Part shown: one piece after another, positions 54,843 to 64,000 of the stretch
Position numbering within the stretch: the first letter of the stretch is position 1
How the letters are laid out: each line of letters starts with the position of its first letter
Assembly (NCBI RefSeq): GCF_030247195.1
Contig: NC_080672.1
Coordinates: forward strand, 398,305,037 to 398,369,036
DNA length: 64,000 nt
Reading direction: 5' to 3'
Source: Topomyia yanbarensis
Lineage: Eukaryota > Arthropoda > Insecta > Diptera > Culicidae
Translations under genes and position numbers: made by a program
The notes under the pieces: generated by a model
What the model was told of the DNA's origin: nothing
Databases searched by the model: none
Seen by the model: the letters and a program-made list of their open reading frames with translations, nothing else

Positions 54843-56424
54843 ACACGCAGAAAATGTAAGGGTTATGTCAATAAAAAATATGGTTCTTGAATAACCTAAG
54901 AAAGCTGGCTGCAATAATACGAAAAACAGGTAAAGGTAAATAAATTGTTTTGCAGTAATAACATAAATATATTGGCTAGATTTTCAACAAAGTCTCTTGT
55001 TGAGTCTATTGATAACTTTTTTGAAACAATCATGTTGAATTTTCATTCCAATGCCGTTACCATGTTGTTTTAGCAACATTGAAAACATTGCAACCGATTC
55101 CAAAATGGTCTAAGCGAAAGGTATCCACATTTAAGAATATGAATGCAGGTCATTTTATACGAGAGAATTTGAAGAAAAAGAGAAATATGTACAAACAAGT
55201 TACGTAATGGGCGTCAATCTTCGTTTCAACTGAATAGTTATGTTAATATTTACGTTTCGTGCGCCAGATCACCATTCATTGAATGTACTTTATATTGCAA
55301 GAAACGGTTCCAAAATGCAGGCACCCGTGAATTATATCATTTTGATTGTGTATGACAAATCGTTTGGTTACAGTTTTTTTTAAAATTTAAACAGTCAGAA
55401 AAATGTGCTTGAAGATGCTGGTTCAGAGAAGAGTATAAACATTTTACGGGCGGCATCGGAATGGGATTTTTCATCTGGAATGAAGGAATATGTGAGTACC
55501 ATTCAGGAAAAGATAAAGCTCCGCGAAAACCAGCTTGCGAAATCACACAAATTTGTTTGACTGGACACGAGAGTCCACTAAAATTTGAACATTTTCAGAA
55601 ATTTGTTCTACTGGCAAATGATGGTCGACCTGTAGCATCAACGTACACTTTGGCAGTTGGTACACGTCGCCCTAGTATTTGCTTACGTCCGGCCAGTACA
55701 GGTACAGGAAGGTTGAGTTTTTGGATAACAGGTTACTGGGAGGTAATTGAAACCTCAAATGGCGACCGGATACAGACACTGATGCTTTCCAGGCTGGTTG
55801 GTTTCCCTGTGGTTTTGCTAGAGCAGCACATTCCCGGTGACAAGAGCTGAGGCTCCAGTATTACCTAGGGGCGCCGGTCCAAGTTCACCTATAGGGAATA
55901 TTATCGATCATTATTTCGCACCTTTATATACTAAATAAACCTTCATTTTAAATAATTTTAATTTTAGCTTATCTTAAAGCACAAACAATGTTGAATCCTT
56001 ATTGAATCAAGGAAAATTAAGGTTAATCTAAACATAGAAAAATTGTATTAATCCAAAAATGTTATTAGCCCAATAAATCTGGTTGTTGTTTTAAACTGAT
56101 CGTTTAGTTCAAACAAACATAAGAAAAAGTTATTTCAAACGAATATTTTGTTAAACCAATCATTCCGGCTATTTGAATCAATTGATATTGCTTGTTGTAA
56201 CTATGAGAATCGGAGCTCAATTTAATAATAAACAAAGTTTCTTCCAAAAAACATTTTTTTTATTTCGATCAAACCGATGTTTGTTTAAACGATACCTGAA
56301 AGATTGATCTGACAATTAAATTGGTTGCATTTAATCTAAAATTTGGTTAGCCCATATATAACATGAAAAATTGTTTGATATGACATAAGAATCGTTTGGT
56401 TCCACAATATTTTTTTCTGCGTGT
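54843..56424. mobile_element. 1.58 kb insert with ACACGCAGAAAA inverted ends
   Basis: The left end ACACGCAGAAAATG and the inverted right end ACACGCAGAAAAAA bound sequence that is present in copy A of the tandem duplication and absent at the matching place in copy B (about 57,680). It contains an open frame at 55,461-55,850 (129 codons) without a recognisable domain. It has the form of a DNA transposon, but no target duplication or superfamily could be fixed. Confidence 0.5.
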
Positions 56425-58622
56425 ATGAGCAATGTAACAGGCATTATACACATCTTTAGAGCAACGGTTTAGTGTTTGATCGCATTGCATTTACAAATGC
56501 TTTGACGCTCTACTGTGCTACACTTGAAAAGCATATAATGCATGAACTAAAAGTTATGAAACATTAAAATAATTTGACGTTTATGAAGAAAATGTTCTAA
56601 TCAAAAAATATCAACCTGAAACAACATGGAGAGTAGTGTGGCAAACGGACAATTTTCTACGAATGGGGCAAAAGATCGGAGCACTGTATAGCTTTTGAGC
56701 AATCCTATTTCCGTGGAGGAATACATGAAATTAAACAACACAAGTATGCATTCCTATAATTTCCAACTCAGATGAAGCATATCATAGAGAAACCACCAAA
56801 TGCTCATTATTTCATCTGCACAATTTGTTGTAAAATACAATTAGCAGACGCTGCGCTCTCGTTAAAAGATGTCAATACTAACCAAGTTTCGGAATCTACT
56901 AAAAACTTATCTCTGCTTCGTTTGTTGATGTTTATATTTCGCGATCCGAGAGCCACACGATATATACTAATCTGCTCAAAAAATGACAAATGTTTTCACC
57001 TCTCCTTCTATACCGACGTGTCATTGCATTAACAAAGGCTATATAATGTAAAACGTTATTCATATATTGCAAATATCATTCCGTCGGCAACTATCCTCCA
57101 CAGATAAGAGTGCTAACGGCCTACCTCCTATGAAGCTGATGTCAGATGATCATGGTTCGAATCCCATAAAAATAAAAAAATCGGAAGGAATTGAAATTTT
57201 GTGGTGATGTTAATGCTGTATCTGACAAATAAGAAGTGGAAAATGAGAAAACGTTCATTTTTCCATTTTAACCGTTTTTATTTTGACATTATATCAGCTT
57301 TATGTTGTGTTATATAACATCGATCTGTCAAAACGAAACAAACATTATTGCAGCATCTAGTAATGCTTTTAGCAAACTAAAGCTTTATAAGAGCGTTACT
57401 AATGTAAAATAAATGCTTTCTTTGACAGCTCTTACATCAGTCGCTTAATCGTCCTTTTCCACTTTATAAAAGCATTGGTATTGCATTTACAGCAATGAAG
57501 CATTTTATCGCATTCTACGAACGACTCATTTAAGGCTGTTAACTTTACATCATTTGAAGCGTCGTGGTTACTTGGGCCCAAATAACCACATGCATTATAC
57601 TGAAGCATCATATATACATCGATAATGTTCATTTGCTCTAAAATTACATCACAAATGCTTTGATACATTGCATCTTATAAGAAATACATTAGGCATTATA
57701 CCCTAGTAACAATTCTGGTTTTATGATAGTTTTATAGTCACTCATAAAACTTAGATTGCACTTGCAGCGCGCTATAAAACTTCAATTGTTACTTGGGTAC
57801 ACACTCTCAGAGCTGAGTGCATATAAGGAGAGTGACGACACTGTCAAAATCCTTGCATACATACTTCAGAGCACCGGTTTAATGTTTGATACCATTGCGT
57901 TTACAAATGTTTTGGCTCTCTAATGCGCTGCACTAGAATAGCATACAATGCATGAACTAAAAGCTATGAAACATTAAAATACTTTGAGTTTATGAAGAAA
58001 ATGCTTTATTTAAAAAATTAATCTGAAAAAAAAATGGAAAGTAGTGTTGCAAACGAAAAAATTTCGACGAAAGGTACAAAAATATCCGAACCATTACATT
58101 TTTCCCACATCAACCTGTACCGCCTGCAACTCTTGGCCAAATCAATGTCCGTTAAGCAATACATCGAAAATAAAGCTTTGAAATCAAACAACACGAATAT
58201 GTATCCTTCCAATGTCCAACTCCGATGAAACATAGAGAATCCGGATTACATGTGGAATGAAAAAACGATTCACGAGTCTTTTTAAGGATTTGCTGTATAG
58301 AACATAACTCCCGCGAATAAACGAAGAATCCTTCATTGAAGAGATTATATAAAGTAGATAAGAATGTTTCATTATTTCATTTGCACAATTTGTTGTAAAA
58401 CACGATTGTGTATCAGGTATAAGTATGGATATTATAATAAACTTTAGCAGACGCTGTGCTCTCGTTAACAGGTGTAAATGCTGACCATGTCTCGGAATCA
58501 GTACGACGAACACGGTTCTGAAACTGATATTTGCTTCGTTTGTTCATGTTTATATTTCGCGTCAACATGAAAAATGCAAATCCTCTAAAAATGACAAATG
58601 TTTGCACTGTTCCTTACATATA

Positions 58623-58927
58623 CAGTCGTGATTCGCTGATTGGGCCACACCTCTGTCCAACTAACGAATTTGATTCGTTAGTTGAACCGACTGACAGATG
58701 TCAAAAACTCTCCAAAGGAGACGTTAGTAGTATCAAATACAAATTTATTATAAATATTTGTATTTGGTAGTATAATTGTATTTATTCACATCTCTAATAA
58801 TTGTCAGATTGATTGTCAAATTATATTTGACATTCAGATGCTTTTTAGTTGGACAATGGTCCAACTACCGGAGGTCCAACTATAAAGCGGTCCAGTTAAA
58901 AAATGTCCAACCAGCGAATCACGACTG
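58623..58927. mobile_element. TA-flanked MITE 'CAGTCGTGATTCGCTGG', copy 3
   Basis: The ends CAGTCGTGATTCGCTGATTGG and, inverted, CAGTCGTGATTCGCTGGTTGG have TA on both sides. It is 305 bases long because of an extra AT-rich segment (58,730-58,785). It is in the same orientation as copy 1. The duplicated sequence in copy A lacks it (near 57,010), giving a natural empty-site comparison. Confidence 0.9.
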
Positions 58928-59736
58928 TATTATCGTCGTTGCCTTTACGTTGCATTGACAAAGGCTATATAATGTTAAGTGTTATTTATATTTTGCAAAT
59001 ATTTTTCCGTCGGCAAGTATCCTCCAGGAATAAGAGTGCTAGCGGTCTACCTCGTATGAAGCTGATGTTAGATGAAAATGGTTCGGATCCCGCAAAAATA
59101 ATGTAAGAAATCTATACGAATTGAATTTTGTCGTGATGTTAATGATTTTCACCATTTTCATTTTAACATCATATCAGCTCTATGTAGTGTAATAAAAGAT
59201 AGATCTGTCAAAATGAAGCAAGCATTATTGCAGCATCTCGTAATGCTTTCAGTAGGTAAAAGCTTTATAAGAGCATCACCAATGTTAAATTGGTGCTTTC
59301 TTTGACAACTCCTACATCAGTCGTTTAATCGCCTTTTTTCCACTTTCTAAAAGTACTGGTGCTGCCTTTGCAGCAATGAAGCATTTTATCGCATTCCACG
59401 AACGACTTATTTAAGATTGTTAACTTTACATCATTTCAAGCGTCTTACTTTGGTTACTTTGGAAACTACTCAATTGGCTCCGCTCAGTGTCTCTGCCTAA
59501 TGAATAACTATACCTGGACTTGGATATGGCCATCACTCGCACATTTTGTTGTTGTACGTAGAGTAGGAGTTAAGGATTGGGAATGGCGGGAATGAGAGTC
59601 TAGCGGCACTTATCAGTTTGGCAAAGCCAAAAAAAGTATCGTAACCGGTGGTTACAAGGTCAAACAATGTCTATGTTTAGCAAAACCATACCATAAGGGA
59701 TTTTGCAAAAATGCAACTTATACGAAAGATGTAAAA

Positions 59737-62475
59737 TAGGGTGACCATATCAGACGAGTAAAAAACCAGGACAGTCGAAAGGGTACTGATTACCCCCGTT
59801 ACCTTTCAATCGACATTGCCTTTTCCGCACGTTTTCGTCAGTTAAAAAGTTCTGGGGTCTGGCAGGCAGAGCTTGGACAGTAAAAAAGTTATGGGAGTCT
59901 GGGAGGAAGAGCTCTGCCAGAACGTCTTTCATCGGAATTCCACAGTGGCAGTTCTTGCTACACCACCATAAGCAAACGTTTAATGCTGAGATGGTCTGTG
60001 CAGTACCGGCGAGGAGTTTTCAGTACTAAAAACACGACATGGACATAAATCAGAAACATCAGTGATCCCAAGTAGCTTCCCTGCGCTATGCCTGGCAATC
60101 TCCGTTGACAACCATTATCTCTTGACTTGAGAGCTGCAAAACCTACAGTTGTTACCAAAAATTTCTCCGTTTAATCGATTGTTATATAGCTTGGTGTAAA
60201 TAATATCAGTTTGAGCCCGAGCTTGAAAAAATTGACATCCCTGCGTGAACTTGAAAGAAAACAAAATTAAATTCATGCACGTCGCGATGAAAGAAATGTT
60301 TGGTTCGTTTTCCTCTTCATTCGTTCTCCCGACACAGCGCATTCAGGTTCCATTCTACCTATGAGAGGGATTATTGAGCAAAAGTGCACCAGATATAGAT
60401 TATGCAGTTCACGTACGCTCGAATATGTAGAAGATGCCAACTTCTGCCTTCAAACTTTCCACATAAAAACAAATAAATGCTTTAGTTGGTGAAGTAATTT
60501 ATATTTCCTCTGCACTCAAGCGTTCCATTCTGCATGAAGTTTCAGTCAGTTGAGAAGTTAATGAATGAGGGAGGCGGTGATTCTGAATTTTGGTTTCGTT
60601 AAATACAAGCAGAAATAAGTAACTGATTTTGAAATTTCGCAGCACGTATTTGAGCGCGACATTACATACTCCCTGCTATGTTGTTCGTCCGCATTTTTTT
60701 GACTGAAGTAGGATGCTACACTCGGCGATTCGTCGCTGTTCAGCGTCCAGGCGTGAAGGCATGTTAATCGTCCATTAGATATTTCACACGCATTTTATTA
60801 GACACTCCTCAATGCATTACCTGCGCCATAGAACTTTTAATATTATCAATGTGTAAATAAAAATAAATAAATCGAATTTTATTGTATATCCATTGGATCT
60901 TGTATACGCGATTTGTTACTTTGCCTAAAGATCTTATTTCTTGTTGCAAATCTATTTATTTCATTGCCTCTTGTTGCTTGTGGATCACTTAGTCTGCTTT
61001 CTCTAGGTTTATCGTTCATGCTATTCTCGCTGTTAATGTTGTATGGGCTTTCACGATTACCTGGTTTGAGTTGCTTGTGGGGCCTACGGGTCACGATCGC
61101 GTATCCATGTTCTTTGTTATTTACTTTATTATCGGTGGTGCTGGCAGTTGTTTGGGAAGTAGTAGGCACATCACAATGATCGTTCACGCTGTGCGTTCGT
61201 TCGTACGTTCTGTTGTTCCAGTATTCGTTGGTGCCTGAGCTGCAACTCCGGTGGTTTGTGATTTGGTTGATGTTGATGAAGGGCTTTGTGATGGGTATGC
61301 TTGCAGTTGATATTGCTTCGTTAGAGGTTTGTGTACATGGTTTCTCGTAGTGTGTCTTCTTGTGTAACAACGTAGGGCACGCAGGGGTCTGTCCTTCATA
61401 CGTGCACAGCGTGATTTGAGATTTGGTCACGCGTTTTGCTTTAAATTGAAAGTTCAGATATGAAGGAATAGGTCACTCGCATTCTCACGAAACAAAAACC
61501 GTTGGAAATACCTAAATTTTCTCCGGGTTTTAAACTTAAAGGATTCCACCGTTACGTATTCCGACATGACGGTTGTAATAAATTTATTAATAATACCCAG
61601 GTGTAGATTGTGCAGATGCATATCAATCTTATCTTTGTCAATATAAACGGGTATCTTGGTCCTAACATTATCATGCTCAACGACGTATTGCATGTTGTCT
61701 TACATTGCGTAGCTTTCTATAACGCCAAAGTTTTAAATGTTATCAGTAACGAGTGTGGTGAGCTTGTATAACGATGACTTCCGTTAGTCTAAACTGCATT
61801 TGCAAATTTGCTGTTGAGTTTCAAACATCTTGAAATGAATTATCGATATCGCATCGATGAAAGTAACGGTGCTTTATTGTTCACACTGGCTTTGGACGAA
61901 ATTTATTATTCGATTGCTTTGCTTGTTTGTAGTACTGGCACGGTACATATAGACAGCAGACTTTAGGTAGAAACGTTCGTTTGATTCACTGCACTGTTGA
62001 CAAGCAGAGCGACTGATTAGGTGCTATTTTTCTTTTTATGGAATGGATTTCCAGTAAGACGAAAAAAAGCCACTAGCAAGAGAACTCAAGTAGAAGCAGA
62101 AGCACCAAAATGCCGATGTGTCTTTTCAGAGGTACCAAAGGGAATTGAATGACGATTTAAGCCGAGAAGAAGCGCTGGTACCCATTGGGAGATTTAAAAA
62201 AACATCGGAAGGTACAATTGGGAGATTCGACTATATTAAGTTTTGTTTGTCGCATTCCGATTGAGGATGAGTATACGTTGCAGTTATGGTTGCGGTCGGT
62301 CGTTACTGCGATCTAGAGCATAGTGAAAATCGAAGACTCAATAGATAGAAATATATTAGGCTTACAGGAGAAAAACCAGGACAAATTAAGCATTTTCCTC
62401 GACTTCCCAGGACACCAGGACAGTCAATGCAAAACCAGGACATGTCCTGGGAAACCAGGACGTATGGTCACCCTA
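59737..62475. mobile_element. 2.7 kb element with TAGGGTGACCATA inverted ends
   Basis: The left end TAGGGTGACCATATC and the inverted right end TAGGGTGACCATACG match for 13 bases, with repeated CCAGGACA motifs inside both ends. GTAAAA flanks it on both sides (59,731-59,736 and 62,476-62,481), a candidate 6 bp duplication. If TA is instead the duplication, the ends begin GGGTGACC. It contains a jockey ORF1 remnant (60,879-61,693), and no transposase was recognised. Confidence 0.68.
60879..61693 (-). pseudogene. Jockey-type LINE ORF1 remnant inside the 2.7 kb element
   Basis: The minus strand opens MQYVVEHDNVRTKIPVYIDK, matching the start of the ORF1 piece at 1-345. Further along, after frame changes, it reads ITLCTYEGQTPACPTLLHKK and HYEKPC, the degenerate zinc-knuckle part (normally CxxC...HYGKPC). 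A Thr/Asn/Ser-rich tail ends RIQDPMDIQ at 60,879. An AATAAA on the minus strand follows within about 20 bases. There are several frame disruptions and no ORF2 after it. Confidence 0.6.
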
Positions 62476-62481
62476 GTAAAA

Positions 62482-62960
62482 TAAAAGAACTTTGGCTAGA
62501 CTCCTTTGTTTCAACTCTCCTCGGTTTCCCCTATACTTTAAAAATCATGTAAATACTCAGAATTTCACCACGTTAAAAGATCTTAATGTGATCTTTATGG
62601 ACGTTTTTGATGAAGAAAGTTCCATTCGAGAATCATTGTTTCGAATAACCTTTAAAATGTGCCTAAAAACGTTTGAAAGTATAGTTTCCCCTGAGAAATA
62701 GATTGAATGACCATAAATGTTAAAGCACAGCTTGTAGCGATTCTTTAATGTCATCCATCACGAACAAGTTTGTCGAAGGATATAAAATTGTTCACCTAGA
62801 TCGACGACTACAACAGAAATGAAACATACTACATCTGGTAGTGATGAAATAATTTTTCCGATCTCTAAGGCCCCTTAACACATATCAATTTTGTTTTGTA
62901 AATATTAGTATCAATTAGCGGAGTACTGTTAACGAAAAAAACAGTGATCGATTTCTGATA
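62482..62960. other. Upstream region of the small membrane-protein gene
   Basis: I see no domain-bearing open frame. The sequence is AT-rich and serves as the proximal upstream region of the promoter at 62,965. Confidence 0.4.
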
Positions 62961-62964
62961 GGAG

Positions 62965-62995
62965 TATAAATACAAATACTCCACCACCCGTTCAG
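62965..62995 (+). promoter_or_regulatory. TATA box and initiator of the small membrane-protein gene
   Basis: TATAAA at 62,965-62,970 is followed at the canonical spacing by TTCAGCTTTC. The A at 62,994 is 29 bases from the first T of the TATA box and matches the arthropod initiator TCAGY. The first ATG (63,023) comes about 29 bases later. TATA-dependent promoters in insects usually drive regulated, tissue-specific or stage-specific genes. Confidence 0.78.
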
Positions 62996-63022
62996 CTTTC
63001 TTCAATACACCATCACACTATA

Positions 63023-63137
63023 ATGTTAAACATAACCATTCTCATAATACTAACTGCTCTCGGGATTGCGGAAGCTCAACCGGAAGCAGTTATTCAATCT
63101 GCTCGGCAATCTCCCTATTCGCCGTATTTTGATGCTG
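63023..63137 (+). CDS. Small secreted/membrane protein gene, exon 1 (signal peptide)
   Basis: The ATG at 63,023, 29 bases downstream of the initiator, starts MLNITILIILTALGIAEAQP, a clear signal peptide with probable cleavage after AEA (residue 18). The mature part continues EAVIQSARQSPYSPYFDA. Two donors are possible. GTAGGG at 63,138 (phase 1) joins exon 2 in frame across a 65 bp intron. GTAAGA at 63,143 (phase 0) is stronger but gives a stop with the TTCCAG acceptor. I chose the first because the frame is preserved. I do not recognise the family. Confidence 0.65.
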
Positions 63138-63202
63138 GTAGGGTAAGATAAAAATCCTCGCAAAAATATTATGATCCTAAAAGCTTTCTTATATACTTCC
63201 AG

Positions 63203-63594
63203 CTGTATACCCCCATGGGTGGGGCTGGCCGATCGCTGCTTTCGTCCTGATCGTGTTGAAAGCAGCACTTCTGTTCGGCGCCTATGTGGTTGCAGCTTTT
63301 TCCGAGTTTCGTTTGTTCCGAAAGCCCGGTGCCAGAAGCAGTGTGGAGTTTAGCCTTTGGACCAACGCAATGTTGGATTCGTTGAGTGTTGAGCCGCAGC
63401 AGGAATGTCGGAAACGGCTGCTATGTGAGGCGGAAGTATCGATCAGGAATAACGCTTTGCTACGAATCGTTGCCTATGCTGCGAGCGAGAAGACTCACCA
63501 GCTTTTGGATTGTGGAGAATTGGTATCTCGGAAACGTTGTTCGGTGACTATTGGTGACTTGATATTACGAAAAATTGGTTGGTTTGGGGACTAG
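63203..63594 (+). CDS. Small secreted/membrane protein gene, exon 2 (hydrophobic segment and Cys-containing tail)
   Basis: After ATATACTTCCAG, the G from exon 1 plus CT gives Ala, then VYPHGWGWPIAAFVLIVLKA and ALLFGAYVVAAF. This is one transmembrane segment of about 25 residues. A basic patch (FRLFRKPGARS) follows, then a tail with five Cys residues, among them ECRKRLLC, LLDC and RKRC. The joined protein is 168 residues: signal peptide, short linker, one membrane span, C-terminal domain. The stop is the TAG at 63,592. I do not recognise the product and assign no function. The layout suggests a type I membrane protein. Confidence 0.68.
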
Positions 63595-64000
63595 TTTGCG
63601 AGCAGTGGATACAGAAGATGGTATTTTATAGTCGGTGGTGTGAGAGGTATCGAAAACAAAGATTCAGTTGATTTTCATGCAGCATCTTTGATTGTTACAA
63701 ACTTGGTGTTACTAAAAAAATGCACCCAGGTGATAAATGTTTTGTCTGTCTGATTTAATTTGACACACGCCGGTGAGATACCAATGAAATATCTGTTTGT
63801 CTCGAAATTCTATATGAATTTTTTGATTGTGCCAACGAGAGTTTAGAAAAAAATATTTCCTTAATTGTTAATTATTATTAGATTTAATAAAAAAATAATT
63901 TCTTGAGTGGATAGATCGAATAAAGGGTGTTATGATCAAAAATTGGCCAAACAAGAATGTGTGTAAAAATTTTTTATTTAAAAACCAATTCATGTTTCTT
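63595..64000 (+). other. 3' region of the small membrane-protein gene
   Basis: Non-coding AT-rich sequence. AATAAA occurs near 63,887 and AATAAAG near 63,918, either of which could serve as polyadenylation signal. Nothing else is recognised to the window end. Confidence 0.45.

Larger units (their letters stand above)
54713..59455. repeat. Diverged tandem duplication, two copies with different insertions
   Basis: Copy A (54,713-57,576) and copy B (57,577-59,455) both start with CCCAAATAACCACATGCATT and share many blocks in order. These include GCATGAACTAAAAG.TATGAA, ATGGA(A/G)AGTAGTGT(T/G)GCAAACG, TATCCTCCA...AAGAGTGCTA and CAATGAAGCATTTTATCGCA. Copy A carries an extra ~1.58 kb insert (54,843-56,424) and copy B carries a MITE (58,623-58,927). 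The shared ATG frame (MESSVAN...) is short and differs after a few codons, so a protein is not supported. Both copies contain a pol III B-box-like GGTTCG(A/G)ATCCC. Confidence 0.75.

Noticed and set aside
55461..55850. 129-codon open frame inside the 1.58 kb insert
   Set aside because: No domain on either strand and unremarkable composition. It is mentioned only as part of the insert.
58034..58228. Protein-coding gene starting MESSVANEKI
   Set aside because: The other copy of the tandem repeat diverges and stops after about 20 codons, so conservation does not support a protein.

Overview
The window is nuclear DNA of an insect, most likely a fly of the mosquito type. The reasons are spliced genes with consensus GT-AG introns, a Schnurri/HIVEP orthologue with dipteran-style poly-Q/poly-N stretches, AT-rich repeat-laden introns, and jockey-type ORF1 and R1-clade LINE sequences like those common in mosquitoes. 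The genus cannot be fixed from the sequence.

Layout. (1) 1-345: a broken jockey-type LINE ORF1 on the minus strand. (2) About 1,180-25,260, plus strand: schnurri (shn), a large C2H2 zinc-finger transcription factor of the Dpp/BMP pathway. Six coding exons are well supported and a seventh, short first exon is proposed (1281-1326). Joined, they give a frame of about 2,435 residues. Its 8.2 kb intron holds a ~620 bp (AT)n tract, two mariner remnants pointing in opposite directions, a MITE and a LINE zinc-knuckle fragment. Its 6.7 kb intron holds an R1-clade LINE inserted antisense and bounded by an exact 16 bp target-site duplication (15,278-20,880). (3) 25,645-36,640: a transposon graveyard. 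It contains a 2.7 kb hAT-type element with a nested hAT MITE, two copies of a TA-flanked MITE, and a 2.87 kb element with ~0.6-0.75 kb terminal inverted repeats around a broken transposase. (4) 37,956-40,609, minus strand: a five-exon gene for a THAP-domain protein with about nine C2H2 fingers. (5) 43,530-54,487: an ~11 kb EnSpm/CACTA-like transposon with CAC-starting inverted ends and two predicted products. One has zinc fingers plus a transposase (~855 aa), the other a SAM domain. A single first exon splices in frame to both. (6) 54,713-59,455: a diverged tandem duplication whose two copies carry different insertions. (7) 59,737-62,475: an inserted element carrying another jockey ORF1 remnant. 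(8) 62,965-63,594, plus strand: a small two-exon gene for a secreted/membrane protein with a clear TATA/Inr promoter.

Only three cellular genes are supported: shn, the THAP zinc-finger gene and the small membrane-protein gene. Nearly everything else comes from mobile elements. The most notable item is the CACTA-like element. Its two-product, shared-leader-exon layout parallels the maize En/Spm tnpA/tnpD arrangement, its transposase frame is unbroken, and it encodes a SAM-domain partner.
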